A stretch of 64,000 bases of DNA from Oceanihabitans sediminis (GCF_003337215.1 NZ_QPIG01000001.1:1116001-1180000), one strand, 5' to 3'. Counted from the stretch's first letter, positions 9,252-17,865 are shown. Numbers and translations are program-made. The notes: a model not told the origin generated them from the sequence alone.

Positions 9252-10346
9252 TTAAGCCATACTAGGTTTTCTTCCTAGTTCTTTTAATTGTTCGTAATGT
9301 TCTGCAATTGCTGTCCAAATAGAGTCGTACTCGTTATATGGGAAGCTGAATTCGTTTGCAGTTTCTTTAACAATTTTAGCTATATTCTTATAGTGTACAT
9401 GACTAATATGTGGAAACAAATGATGTTCTACTTGTCTGTTTAGTCCACCAGTATAAAACTCCACAAACCAACTTTTTGGTGAGAAATTAGAGGTAGTATA
9501 TAATTGGTGGATAGCCCAAGTATTTTTCATATTACCATTTTCATCAGGTAAAGGTGTTTCGGTATTAGGCATAACATGTGCTAATTGAAAAATAACACTT
9601 AAGATAATTCCTGCTGTATAATGCATGATTAAAAAGCCTATTAATACTTGCCACCAAGTGTATCCTAAAGATAAAGGTAAAACTACCCAAACGGCATAAT
9701 AAACTATTTTACCTATAATTAACTTGGTCCATTGTGTAGCTGGTTTTGGGAAATCGCCATAAGAAAGCTTTCTTTTAAGGTAAACATATGTTTGCTTAAA
9801 ATCGGTTGTGATAGCCCAGTTCACAGTTAGTAAACCATATAAAAGGAAGGCATAGTACTTTTGGTATTGATGAATTTTTAACCATTTAGAATGTTTCGAA
9901 AAACGAATGATTCTTCCTGCGTCAATATCTTCATCATGACCTTGAATATTTGTATAAGTGTGGTGTAAAACGTTGTGTTGTACTTTCCAATTATAATCGT
10001 TACCAGCTAAAATATGAATGCTGCTTCCCATTAATTTGTTAACCCATTTTTTACTAGAAAAGGAACCGTGGTTTGCATCGTGCATTACGTTCATTCCTAC
10101 ACCGGCTATTCCAAAACCTATAACGATTACAGATATAATTTGTAACCAGGTTGGTAAATCTACTGTTAATAATAATATTAATGGACCTAGTAATAATGTG
10201 AACATTATTATAGTTTTAAGGTATAATTTCCAGTTTCCTGTTTTTTTAATATTATTCTCTTTAAAATAATTGTTGACTCTTTTGTTTAAAGTTCTAAAAA
10301 ATTTTGCAGAGTCTGTTCTTGAGAACGATACTGTTTGTTTTGACAT
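9252..10346 (-). CDS. Membrane fatty acid desaturase
   Basis: A 364-residue integral-membrane di-iron acyl desaturase that introduces double bonds into fatty acyl chains. The three histidine boxes are clear: HDANHGS, HNVLHHTYT and QVEHHLFPH. Hydrophobic pairs of helices lie before box 1 and between boxes 2 and 3. The QxxHH third box is typical of front-end/linoleoyl-CoA-type desaturases, but no cytochrome b5 domain is present. I chose the ATG at 10346 (MSKQTVSFSR). A longer frame reaches 10406, but that would run into the promoter at 10404-10411. It is divergent from rsmG. Confidence 0.88.
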   Translation of the reverse strand: MSKQTVSFSRTDSAKFFRTLNKRVNNYFKENNIKKTGNWKLYLKTIIMFTLLLGPLILLLTVDLPTWLQIISVIVIGFGIAGVGMNVMHDANHGSFSSKKWVNKLMGSSIHILAGNDYNWKVQHNVLHHTYTNIQGHDEDIDAGRIIRFSKHSKWLKIHQYQKYYAFLLYGLLTVNWAITTDFKQTYVYLKRKLSYGDFPKPATQWTKLIIGKIVYYAVWVVLPLSLGYTWWQVLIGFLIMHYTAGIILSVIFQLAHVMPNTETPLPDENGNMKNTWAIHQLYTTSNFSPKSWFVEFYTGGLNRQVEHHLFPHISHVHYKNIAKIVKETANEFSFPYNEYDSIWTAIAEHYEQLKELGRKPSMA

Positions 10347-10403
10347 ACTAAATTTGATTAATTTTAAGATAACGTTTTTTAAGGCGTTAAATATTATAGA
10401 TAC

Positions 10404-10411
10404 CAAAGATA
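10404..10411 (-). promoter_or_regulatory. -7 promoter element for the desaturase gene
   Basis: Minus-strand TATCTTTG, exact TAnnTTTG. It lies 58 bases upstream of the chosen ATG and rules out the upstream in-frame start at 10406. Confidence 0.55.
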
Positions 10412-10469
10412 AATAATATAACTGCTTATTAAATATAAAATTTCATAAAATTATGCAAATTAAAATCCA

Positions 10470-10477
10470 TATTTTTG
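10470..10477 (+). promoter_or_regulatory. -7 promoter element for rsmG
   Basis: TATTTTTG, exact TAnnTTTG, 19 bases before the rsmG ATG at 10496. An in-frame TTG at 10475 falls inside this element and so is not the start. The leader would be only about 12-14 nt. Confidence 0.55.
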
Positions 10478-10495
10478 CGTAAATTAAAGTGTAAA

Positions 10496-11125
10496 ATGGA
10501 ACTCCTTTTAAAGTATTTTCCGGATTTAACCGAAGATCAAATAGAAAAATTCACCAAGCTAGAAGCGCTATACCAAGATTGGAACTTGAAGATTAATGTA
10601 GTTTCTAGAAAAGATATTGATGAGTTGTACCTGCGTCATGTATTACATTCTTTAGCTATTGCAAAAGTGATACAATTCAAACCGAACACTAAAATCATGG
10701 ATGTTGGTACCGGTGGAGGTTTTCCTGGAATTCCTTTAGCGATTTTATATCCAGAATGCTCTTTTCATTTGGTAGATAGCATTAATAAAAAGCTAAATGT
10801 GGTAAGAGAGGTTGTAGAAGGTTTAGGTTTAGAAAATGTAAAAACCACCCACTCTAGAGTAGAAGAGATTCATGATACTTATGATTTTATTGTGAGTAGA
10901 GCTGTAGCGGCTATGCCAACTTTTGTTCATTGGGTTAAAGGGAAGGTAGCTAAAAAACAAAATCATGAACTTAAAAATGGTATTGTTTATTTAAAAGGTG
11001 GTGATTTAGCAGAAGAACTACAGGATTACCCGAAGGCTACTATTTATAATATTTCTGATTTTTATTCAGAAGATTTTTTTGAAACCAAAAAGGTGGTACA
11101 CTTACCATTAAAATATAAAGGATAA
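10496..11125 (+). CDS. rsmG: 16S rRNA (guanine-N7)-methyltransferase RsmG
   Basis: A 209-residue class I methyltransferase (GidB) that methylates a guanine in the 530 loop region of 16S rRNA; loss of it is known to give low-level streptomycin resistance. The SAM motif IMDVGTGGGFPGIPLAILYP is preceded by the family stretch WNLKINVVSRKD and LYLRHVLHSL, and VSRAVAAMPTFVHW lies in the C-terminal half. The start is set by the promoter just upstream. A strong terminator follows. Confidence 0.93.
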   Translation: MELLLKYFPDLTEDQIEKFTKLEALYQDWNLKINVVSRKDIDELYLRHVLHSLAIAKVIQFKPNTKIMDVGTGGGFPGIPLAILYPECSFHLVDSINKKLNVVREVVEGLGLENVKTTHSRVEEIHDTYDFIVSRAVAAMPTFVHWVKGKVAKKQNHELKNGIVYLKGGDLAEELQDYPKATIYNISDFYSEDFFETKKVVHLPLKYKG

Positions 11126-11128
11126 TTT

Positions 11129-11166
11129 TAAAAAAAAAAGGCTTCTCTGTGAGAAGCCTTTTTTGT
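11129..11166. terminator. Bidirectional terminator after rsmG
   Basis: Stem arms AAAAGGCTTCTC and GAGAAGCCTTTT with loop TGT, flanked by an A-run and a T-run. It separates convergent rsmG and the lipoprotein gene. A near-identical hairpin with loop ATT lies at 15784-15812, next to the decayed paralogue of the same lipoprotein gene. Confidence 0.85.
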
Positions 11167-11176
11167 GTTAGATAGG

Positions 11177-11872
11177 TTATGATTTTGGAAGTAATATAGC
11201 TGTCCATTCTTTATCATTTTCTACACCGTAAGTATAAGTACCGCTTAAGGTGTTCCCTGTAAATGTTCCTGTAAAATGAAAGTCATTGTTGTCTTTTATA
11301 TCAGATTCCAAATCGTATAGGAGTCTATCTCTAGTAATCATCCATGTGCCATAAATTAAATATGTGTCTGATGGTGATGTTGCATCATGATATACGGTAG
11401 TGCCGTCTATATTAAAAGTTACATCAGCATGCCATGTTTGATGTGGAGGATCGTGGTTAAAGTAGAAGTCCCACTTTGTCCCATCTAAGTTAGAAGTGCT
11501 AAATACTAATTCAGGGCCATAAACTGTTTCTGCCTTAGATGAAGCATACACTCTGAAATAATAAAGCGTATTTGGAGCTAATCCTCTTATTTTACTAGTG
11601 AACGTGTTGTTTGATTCCTCTACTTTGTTCTCATTAATAGTTGGATGCGGAGTTGTACCCCAACTTACCCCTCGTGATATAATTTCTTCTCTGCCACTTG
11701 AAGTGATGTTTCCATTGATTTCAATTGATGTGAAGGTGATTTTCACATTCTTTTCCGTTGTATTACTTGTAATGTTTAACGCTAATTTTTCGTTATCATC
11801 TTCATTAGAACAGCTGATTGTGATAAAAGAAAACAAAAACAATGCAATACCTTTTAAGATAAAATTTTTCAT
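11177..11872 (-). CDS. Lipoprotein of unknown function, FN3-like
   Basis: A 231-residue predicted lipoprotein: signal peptide with lipobox FITISC (Cys21) followed by SNEDDNE, the acidic sequence often seen on surface-exposed Bacteroidota lipoproteins. Residues about 35-125 resemble a fibronectin type III-like module (SRGVSWGTTPHPTINE, LAPNTLYYFRVYASSKAETVYG). The C-terminal 100 residues are beta-rich, with repeated Gly-Thr strands (GTFTGNTLSGTYTYG). No catalytic motif is visible, so function is unknown. A decayed copy of its C-terminal half lies at 15811-16134. Confidence 0.75.
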   Translation of the reverse strand: MKNFILKGIALFLFSFITISCSNEDDNEKLALNITSNTTEKNVKITFTSIEINGNITSSGREEIISRGVSWGTTPHPTINENKVEESNNTFTSKIRGLAPNTLYYFRVYASSKAETVYGPELVFSTSNLDGTKWDFYFNHDPPHQTWHADVTFNIDGTTVYHDATSPSDTYLIYGTWMITRDRLLYDLESDIKDNNDFHFTGTFTGNTLSGTYTYGVENDKEWTAILLPKS

Positions 11873-12214
11873 GATTAAGGTGTTTTAAATGACACCTACT
11901 TCAAAATTTAGTTGGCTTTTCGGCTTATTCCCAACATAGCATTTGATAAAATATTCAACATAATTTTGTTGGTTTTAAGAATTAGTAATATTAGGTGAAG
12001 TCAACTTTTTTAGATTGGAACTAATCTTATTTTTTAAAAATTAGTTAATAAAGGGAGAGAAAATAAAGTTAGTGATTTTTATCTAGTTTATGTGTTAAGA
12101 TATTGATAATAAACCTCTTGATGTTCTTTTTTCGAACTCTCCAATTAGCGTTGTAAACTTAAAAAGCCCTTAAAGTAATTTCTTTAAGGGCTTTTAAAAG
12201 TATGTTTATTTGTT
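11873..12214. other. AT-rich intergenic stretch, no gene seen
   Basis: About 340 bases between the lipoprotein gene and the barrel-protein gene. It holds the barrel gene's terminator at 12161-12196 and a plus-strand TAATTTTG (11961-11968) that matches TAnnTTTG but has no coding gene downstream on that strand. A transcript from there to the terminator would be about 220 nt; this is speculative. I see no open reading frame of note. Confidence 0.5.
12161..12196. terminator. Terminator after the barrel-protein gene
   Basis: Arms AAAAGCCCTTAAAG and CTTTAAGGGCTTTT around a 6-7 base loop, with A-run and T-run flanks. It lies about 20 bases past the stop of the minus-strand gene starting at 14005. 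Confidence 0.8.
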
Positions 12215-14005
12215 TTAGAAAGAAGTTGCTAGGTTTAAGGTAACCCCTGTGTTTTTACTTACAGGTCTACAAACACCACCAACACAAATTAAACCACCTC
12301 TTTGTCTTCCGTAATTTAATGAAACTCTAGTTGCTCCTTTTGTGAAACTACCTCCTAAATTAAAGAAATGTATTTTTGAATTTTCTTCAATAGGACTATC
12401 TTCATAGTTATACGAGTCATTTAAATAAACTCCAAAATTAGAGTTGAAGAAGTACTCTACGGTACCTCCAAGCCAATTTCTAGCATCATCATCTGTAGAT
12501 AGATGTTGTGCTTCTACTCTTAGAGATTTTCCTTTTCCAAATTTGTATGTTCCTTCTGCCACACCAATCCATGCATCTACTTTTGCTCCATTTGCTTCAA
12601 CTAGGTAGTCAGAATTATAATGTAAGTCTATGAATGTAAAAATAGAGCTAAAGTTTTTAGTCCATTTTTTGTTTACTTCTAAATTAAATTCCGAATAAAT
12701 TTTATTGTCAAAGTTTAAGAAATCACTTTCGTAAGTAAGGTTATCGCTACTAAAATATGGGATGCCATCTGGGTCTGAAATTTTTACATTTAGTGCAGCC
12801 CAATAAGCTAGGTTAGCTGAAACTTTTGTCCCGTATTTACCACCAAGTAAAGATCCTCTTTTGAATTTGTAAAATACATCTATTTGGTTTCCTATCTCTC
12901 CTGCTTTAGCTCGTGGAGACTCATAGTTTTCAATATATAAACCTGGTTGTGCTTGGTATATATAAATATTAGCAAGAGTATAGTCGTGTTGTTTTGTTAA
13001 AGCGGGTAAATAGTTTAGAGTTGCTCTATTAGTAGGATTATTAATTAAGTTTTTGTCTTCTCTTTGCGAGTAAAAACTCATGTTTTCTAACCTTCTAAAG
13101 GTGTAATTAACTCCGAATCCTCTAGCAGAATATCCTAAGTTGAATAATAAAGCGCTTCCGTCAAAAAGTTTATTTTCAGAAAAAGAAACTTTATTTGGTT
13201 GGATGTTATTTAGTCTAACATCTTTGTCCTTCATAACATATTCTACATTGGTATAAATGTCTTTAAAGCTAAGACCTAATCTTGCAGAGTATGCTCCTAC
13301 ATTTTTTGGGATTTCAATTTTTTCGGTATTCGTGCTAGTGCTTGTGAAATCCTCGTTTCGGTTTACATAGCTCAAACCTAAGCTTATTTGATCAAAGAAG
13401 TTAGATTTTACTATTTCATTTATGTTTAACTCTGCATTAAAAGCCATGATTTCTGAGTCTGATACATCAAAACCTCTTCTTTGGCTACCGTATAAACCTG
13501 TAACTTGTAAGAAACTAAAAGGTGTATACTTTATTTTACCACCTCTAATAGAGTTATTCATTCCTAGTGCTCTGTCTTCCCATGCACGAAGAATTAATCC
13601 GCTACCAAACTGCTCGTAAAAATGCCCTAGGGTAGCATCAACTTTGTCTGTTCTATAGTTAATATAATATTCGGCTAAGCCTACTTCTTTGTTTAGCTCC
13701 TTGTCGTAGTTTAATAGCGCTTGAGGTGCATAGCTTTCTACTTGCACACCTGCAGAGAAATTGTTTAAGAAGTAATAGTTTAGTTTTAAATAGCTGTTAG
13801 CTCTAAGGTGCTCATCTTCTTCAAATCTACCAGTTTCTTTATCGTTTAAATACCATTGTGCATTACTTTCAAAGCTTCCTGTTAGATTGTCCATGAACTT
13901 ATTAAAAGTAGATGTTTCAGTCGCTGTTGAGTCTTGTTCTTCTTGACTAAATAAGAATGTAGGTAGAAGTAAGCAAGCTAGTACTAATTTAGTAGTGCTT
14001 TTCAT
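12215..14005 (-). CDS. Outer membrane beta-barrel protein (DUF6029-like)
   Basis: A 596-residue secreted protein with a signal peptide cleaved after TFLFSQ. The rest alternates aromatic and polar residues as in a large outer-membrane barrel (GLSYVNRNEDF, GYSARGFGVNYTFRRL, FFNLGGSFTKGATRVSLNYG) and ends in LATSF. It resembles the uncharacterised family I know as DUF6029, which I associate with TlpA/Omp28 neighbours; this comes from memory and has not been searched. The mature protein has only two cysteines, Cys574 and Cys579 (ICVGGVCRP), close to the C-terminus. It follows tlpA by 47 bases on the same strand. The function is unknown; a thiol-dependent role is inferred from context. Confidence 0.7.
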   Translation of the reverse strand: MKSTTKLVLACLLLPTFLFSQEEQDSTATETSTFNKFMDNLTGSFESNAQWYLNDKETGRFEEDEHLRANSYLKLNYYFLNNFSAGVQVESYAPQALLNYDKELNKEVGLAEYYINYRTDKVDATLGHFYEQFGSGLILRAWEDRALGMNNSIRGGKIKYTPFSFLQVTGLYGSQRRGFDVSDSEIMAFNAELNINEIVKSNFFDQISLGLSYVNRNEDFTSTSTNTEKIEIPKNVGAYSARLGLSFKDIYTNVEYVMKDKDVRLNNIQPNKVSFSENKLFDGSALLFNLGYSARGFGVNYTFRRLENMSFYSQREDKNLINNPTNRATLNYLPALTKQHDYTLANIYIYQAQPGLYIENYESPRAKAGEIGNQIDVFYKFKRGSLLGGKYGTKVSANLAYWAALNVKISDPDGIPYFSSDNLTYESDFLNFDNKIYSEFNLEVNKKWTKNFSSIFTFIDLHYNSDYLVEANGAKVDAWIGVAEGTYKFGKGKSLRVEAQHLSTDDDARNWLGGTVEYFFNSNFGVYLNDSYNYEDSPIEENSKIHFFNLGGSFTKGATRVSLNYGRQRGGLICVGGVCRPVSKNTGVTLNLATSF

Positions 14006-14052
14006 TTTGGGAATTGTAATTTTTGGTTGGTTTTTGTGGTTTTTTTAGAGGC

Positions 14053-14532
14053 TTAGATATGCTTTTTTAGTTCTTCGTATAAAGCATCTTCTGCTCCAGG
14101 AGTATAGCCAGAATGTCTATATACTATTTCGCCATTTTTCACGATTAATGTTAAAGGCACTGTTGCAGTGTTTAAAGCTCTTTTTAAATCATTATTTGTA
14201 TCTAGTAGTATGGTATAATCCCAATCCTTACCGTTTACTAATGGCTTAACTCTGTTTACTGTTCTTGAATCATCTATAGAAACAGCTACTAATTTTACAT
14301 TTGTTTCATCTTGCCAGTCTTGGTAAACTTCATTAATGGCATCTAATTCGTTTTTACATGGTACGCACCAGGTTGCCCAAAGTGAAACAATTACTAAATC
14401 GTTTTTCGCAGTAAACTCGCTTAAACTTGTGGTTTCACCTTTTAAAGTTTTGATAGAAGTTTCTAAAGCTTGACTTTGTGAAAATGATAATGAGGTTATC
14501 ATTAAGATAACAATTAGAGAGATTTTTTTCAT
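14053..14532 (-). CDS. TlpA-family periplasmic thiol-disulfide oxidoreductase
   Basis: A 159-residue thioredoxin-fold protein with a signal peptide (LSFSQ) and the redox motif WATWCVPC (Cys56, Cys59), followed by the cis-proline region TVPLTLIV. TlpA/ResA-like proteins reduce disulfides outside the cytoplasm, often for cytochrome c or lipoprotein maturation. I chose the ATG at 14532 because it begins the signal peptide. A longer frame to 14640 would cross both divergent promoters and run into the Omp28 gene. It is followed by the barrel gene and divergent from the Omp28 gene, so a shared role is likely. Confidence 0.88.
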   Translation of the reverse strand: MKKISLIVILMITSLSFSQSQALETSIKTLKGETTSLSEFTAKNDLVIVSLWATWCVPCKNELDAINEVYQDWQDETNVKLVAVSIDDSRTVNRVKPLVNGKDWDYTILLDTNNDLKRALNTATVPLTLIVKNGEIVYRHSGYTPGAEDALYEELKKHI

Positions 14533-14571
14533 AATTTTTAAGTATTGTAAAAGACTTTTATTTAATTGTGC

Positions 14572-14597
14572 TATATTCGGCAAAATAATCAAATTTA
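14572..14597. promoter_or_regulatory. Divergent promoters for tlpA and the Omp28 gene
   Basis: Minus strand: TAAATTTG at 14590-14597, exact TAnnTTTG, for the tlpA-barrel pair. Plus strand: TATATTCG at 14572-14579, one mismatch to TAnnTTTG, for the Omp28 gene. The two start regions overlap, so transcription of the two sides may be mutually influenced. Confidence 0.45.
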
Positions 14598-14605
14598 ATA
14601 GCATA

Positions 14606-15763
14606 ATGAAAACAAAAAGTCTTTTTAATTTATTCTTCATGTCATTCTTTGTAATGGCTCTTTCTTTAACTTCATGTGGCTCAGAGGATGACGGTTCTGA
14701 TACTCCTGCAGATACTCCTGATGATGGACCTGCTGTAGCAACTTCTATTCTATTATCAGCTTCCGCTTCAAATATTACTTTAGGTGACTCAGTTACTTTT
14801 TTCGTAGTAGATGATCTTGGTAGAAACGTTTCAAATATGGCTACTTATACTGTGGATGGTGTAAGTGCTACTAATCCTTTTGTTTTTGATACTGCTGGTG
14901 GTGTATTTAGTGTTGAAGCTTCATATAATGGATTAGTGTCTAATGTTTTAGATATTACTGTTGCTGCCCCAAGTGCATATAGTGATGAATCAACTTTTGA
15001 TGCAACAGGCGCATTAACAAATTTTACTAAAAAAGCTTTATTAGAAGATTTTACTGGTACTTGGTGTCCTAACTGTCCTCCGGCTTCAGCTGCTATTGAT
15101 GCTGCTACAAATGCAAATGCTAATGTTTTTGGTGTTGGTTATCATGATGGAATGTCTAGTTACCCAGATCCAATGGAGATTCCTGAAACAGGGTATTGGT
15201 CATCTTATTATAATGTAACAGGTTTTCCAACAGTATATATAAATGGTCCTGATACTATATGGGACTTCCCTAACATGAGTCAGGTGAATGCAGAATTAGC
15301 TGAAACGGCAGATGTAGGTTTAGCTGTTGAAGCAAATATCGTAGGAGGTAAATTAGATTTAGAAGTAAAAGTAGGTTATGCACATGCTATTAATGAAGAA
15401 ATCAAACTTATGATTTATTTAGTAGAAGATTATGTAACAACTTCTTCTCCACAAGCAGGATCTAGTTTAGGAGCAGGTTATGTTCATAGAGATGTTTTAC
15501 GTGAAGTGTACACAGATCAGTTTGGAGATGTTATTCCTACTTCACATATTGGTGTTGGTGGTGTTTACACAAGAACCATTACAGGTTTAGATTTACCGGC
15601 AAATATTGATAACCAAAACCAATTAAAGGTTATTGCATTTGTTAGAAATACATATACAAAAACTTTTGTAGACTTTTTCGGAAATACGCATGTAGATTCT
15701 CCTCATTATGATATTTATAATGTACAAGAAGCTCATGTTGGCTCTAGTGTAGATTTTGACTAA
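14606..15763 (+). CDS. Omp28-related outer membrane lipoprotein, CxxC
   Basis: A 385-residue lipoprotein: lipobox LTSC (Cys24) then an acidic linker (GSEDDGSDTPADTPDD). An Ig-like beta domain covers about residues 45-120, followed by a thioredoxin-like domain opening LLEDFTGTWCPNCPPAS (Cys154, Cys157) with a cis-proline-type GFPTVYING about 60 residues on. This matches the Omp28 family of Bacteroidota. The CPNC pair suggests a thiol-redox or thiol-holding role at the outer membrane. Apart from the lipid cysteine these are the only cysteines. It is divergent from tlpA. Confidence 0.82.
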   Translation: MKTKSLFNLFFMSFFVMALSLTSCGSEDDGSDTPADTPDDGPAVATSILLSASASNITLGDSVTFFVVDDLGRNVSNMATYTVDGVSATNPFVFDTAGGVFSVEASYNGLVSNVLDITVAAPSAYSDESTFDATGALTNFTKKALLEDFTGTWCPNCPPASAAIDAATNANANVFGVGYHDGMSSYPDPMEIPETGYWSSYYNVTGFPTVYINGPDTIWDFPNMSQVNAELAETADVGLAVEANIVGGKLDLEVKVGYAHAINEEIKLMIYLVEDYVTTSSPQAGSSLGAGYVHRDVLREVYTDQFGDVIPTSHIGVGGVYTRTITGLDLPANIDNQNQLKVIAFVRNTYTKTFVDFFGNTHVDSPHYDIYNVQEAHVGSSVDFD

Positions 15764-15783
15764 ATCATATTAGTATAAAAAGT

Positions 15784-15812
15784 AAAAGGCTTCTCATTGA
15801 GAAGCCTTTTTT
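15784..15812. terminator. Bidirectional terminator after the Omp28 gene
   Basis: Stem arms AAAAGGCTTCTC and GAGAAGCCTTTT with loop ATT and flanking T-run. The arms are identical to those of the hairpin at 11129-11166, which also lies just past a (functional) copy of the same lipoprotein family. Confidence 0.85.
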
Positions 15813-16134
15813 ATTGCCTTAATATTTTAACAGCGCTCCATGATCTATCTGGGTTTGTTCCAAACGTATAGGTACCGTTTATAGTTTTCCCTGAAAATGT
15901 TCCTGTAAAATGATAAGAAGTATTGGTTGATTACGATGCATCTAAATCATAACTTAAGGTGTTTCCAGATAAGGATCAAGTACCATAAGTTGGGAAAACA
16001 CCAGGTTCAGATGGTTCGTCGTATACTGTTGTTCCATCTGCGTTAAATGTAACATCTGCATTCCAGCTTATGTTGTCAGTGTTTATTAAAAAATTCCAAG
16101 TAGTTACTTCTAAGGTGTATTCTTGTTCTGCTCT
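15811..16134 (-). pseudogene. Decayed C-terminal copy of the 11177-11872 lipoprotein
   Basis: Read on the minus strand in one frame, this gives residues that align with the last 100 or so of the lipoprotein gene at 11177-11872: NADVTFNADGTTVYDD against HADVTFNIDGTTVYHD, SYHFTGTFSGKTINGTYTFG against DFHFTGTFTGNTLSGTYTYG, and a matching end. The frame is broken by TGA at 15976-15978 (where the intact copy has Trp in YGTW) and by TAA at 15931-15933. A further in-frame TAA at 16135-16137 and absence of any signal peptide mark the 5' end as lost. It is a truncated, inactivated duplicate. Confidence 0.72.
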
Positions 16135-16167
16135 TTAGCTGTTGCTGCTATTTTAATTATTAAAAAC

Positions 16168-16199
16168 AAAAAAACCGAAGCAACTGCTTCGGTTTTTTG
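16168..16199. terminator. Terminator of pruA
   Basis: Arms AAAACCGAAGC and GCTTCGGTTTT with a four-base loop, with A and T runs on either side, just downstream of the pruA stop on the minus strand. It cuts the adjacent pseudogene off from pruA transcription. Confidence 0.8.
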
Positions 16200-16221
16200 A
16201 ATATTTGTTAGTTGGTATTTC

Positions 16222-17847
16222 TTATCCTAAGAAAGGGTATCTGTAATCTGTAGGAGTTACAAATGTTTCTTTAATTAATCTAGGAGAAATCCAACGCATT
16301 AAGTTTTGTGCAGAACCAGCTTTGTCGTTAGTTCCTGAAGCTCTTGCTCCACCAAATGGTTGTTGTCCAACAACAGCTCCAGTTGGCTTATCGTTAATAT
16401 AGAAGTTACCTGCAGCGTTTTGTAATGCAGTTGTAGCTTCTGTTATAGCGTAACGACAAGTAGATAGAATAGCACCTGTTAAAGCGTATTCACTAGTTTC
16501 GTCAACTAACTTAAGTGTTTCAGTGAATTTGTCTTCTTCATATACATAAATAGTAACTACAGGTCCAAATAACTCTGTACACATAGTTTCGTATTTAGGA
16601 TTTGTTGTTACGATTACCGTTGGTTCAATAAAGTAACCTTTAGATTTATCGTAATTTCCTCCAGCAATAATTTCTGCATCTGCATCCGTTTTTGCTTGAT
16701 CTATATAAGAAGCTAATTTATCAAAAGAACCTTCGTTGATAACAGCAGTAATAAAGTTGCTTAAATCTTCAGGAGATCCCATTTTGAAAGATTCTAAATC
16801 TTCAATTAAATACTTTTTAACATCTCCCCATAAGTTAGAAGGAACGTATACTCTAGAAGCAGCACTACATTTCTGACCTTGGAATTCAAAAGCACCTCTT
16901 GAAATTGCAGTAGCTACTTGTTTAGCGTTTGCAGATTTGTGAGCTACGATAAAGTCTTTACCACCTGTTTCTCCAACAATTCTTGGGTACGTTTTGTAGT
17001 TTGCTATATTGTTTCCAATTTGTTTCCATAAGTCTTGGAAAACTGGAGTAGAACCTGTGTAATGTAATCCAGAGAAATGCGGACTAGTCATAACAGTATC
17101 TGTAATCATTCCTGGGTTTCCAAAAACAACATTAATAACACCATCTGGTACACCAGCTTCTTTAAATACATCCATAATTACTTTTGCAGAGTAAATTTGG
17201 TTGTTACTTGGCTTCCAAACAACAACATTCCCCATTAAAGCCATACAAGATGGTAAGTTTCCAGCAATTGCTGTAAAGTTAAAAGGTGTTACAGCATATG
17301 TAAATCCTTCTAATGGTCTGTATTCAACTCTGTTCCAGGCATCGCTTGTACTTTCTGGTTGCTCATGGTAAATATCTGCCATGAATTGAACGTTAAAACG
17401 TAGGAAGTCAATAAGCTCACAAGCAGAATCAATTTCAGCTTGGTGAACAGTTTTAGACTGTGCAATCATAGTTGCAGCGTTAATCTTAGCTCTGTAAGGA
17501 CCTGCGATTAATTCAGCTGCTTTTAAAAAGATTCCTGCACGTTGCTCCCAAGGAGTGTTTGCCCACGCTTCTCTAGCTTCTAAAGCTGTAGCAATTGCTT
17601 CTTCAACATGTTTCTTTTCGGCAAGATGGTACGTTCCAACTATGTGTTTATGATCATGTGGAGGTGACATAGTTCTGGTGTTACCAGTAGTTACGTCTTT
17701 ACCGTTAATGTACATTGGTACATCCACTTGACTATTATACATTTCTTTGTATGCTTTTAGAACTGCTTCACGCTCTGGAGTTCCAGGAGCATATGATTTA
17801 ACAGGCTCATTGACAGCGATTGGTACGTTAAAAAATCCTTTTCCCAT
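16222..17847 (-). CDS. pruA: L-glutamate gamma-semialdehyde dehydrogenase (P5CDH)
   Basis: A 541-residue aldehyde dehydrogenase that oxidises glutamate semialdehyde (from 1-pyrroline-5-carboxylate) to glutamate with NAD+, the second step of proline breakdown. The catalytic cysteine is in EFQGQKCSAASRVYVP (Cys327) and the general base in VGETGGKDF (Glu293). The P5CDH-specific N-terminus (GTPEREAVLKAYKEMYNSQ) and the end GTNDKAG...WISPR fit the long stand-alone form related to ALDH4A1 rather than bifunctional PutA. Proline dehydrogenase is not in the window. Its leader carries two inverted repeats. Confidence 0.93.
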   Translation of the reverse strand: MGKGFFNVPIAVNEPVKSYAPGTPEREAVLKAYKEMYNSQVDVPMYINGKDVTTGNTRTMSPPHDHKHIVGTYHLAEKKHVEEAIATALEAREAWANTPWEQRAGIFLKAAELIAGPYRAKINAATMIAQSKTVHQAEIDSACELIDFLRFNVQFMADIYHEQPESTSDAWNRVEYRPLEGFTYAVTPFNFTAIAGNLPSCMALMGNVVVWKPSNNQIYSAKVIMDVFKEAGVPDGVINVVFGNPGMITDTVMTSPHFSGLHYTGSTPVFQDLWKQIGNNIANYKTYPRIVGETGGKDFIVAHKSANAKQVATAISRGAFEFQGQKCSAASRVYVPSNLWGDVKKYLIEDLESFKMGSPEDLSNFITAVINEGSFDKLASYIDQAKTDADAEIIAGGNYDKSKGYFIEPTVIVTTNPKYETMCTELFGPVVTIYVYEEDKFTETLKLVDETSEYALTGAILSTCRYAITEATTALQNAAGNFYINDKPTGAVVGQQPFGGARASGTNDKAGSAQNLMRWISPRLIKETFVTPTDYRYPFLG

Positions 17848-17865
17848 ATTTACTTTAGTTTTGTG

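Noticed and set aside
10347-10406. Upstream start for the desaturase
   Set aside because: It falls in the exact -7 promoter element at 10404-10411; the ATG at 10346 gives a usual N-terminus.
14533-14640. Longer N-terminus for the TlpA-like protein
   Set aside because: It would cross the divergent promoter region and overlap the Omp28 gene; the ATG at 14532 starts a normal signal peptide.
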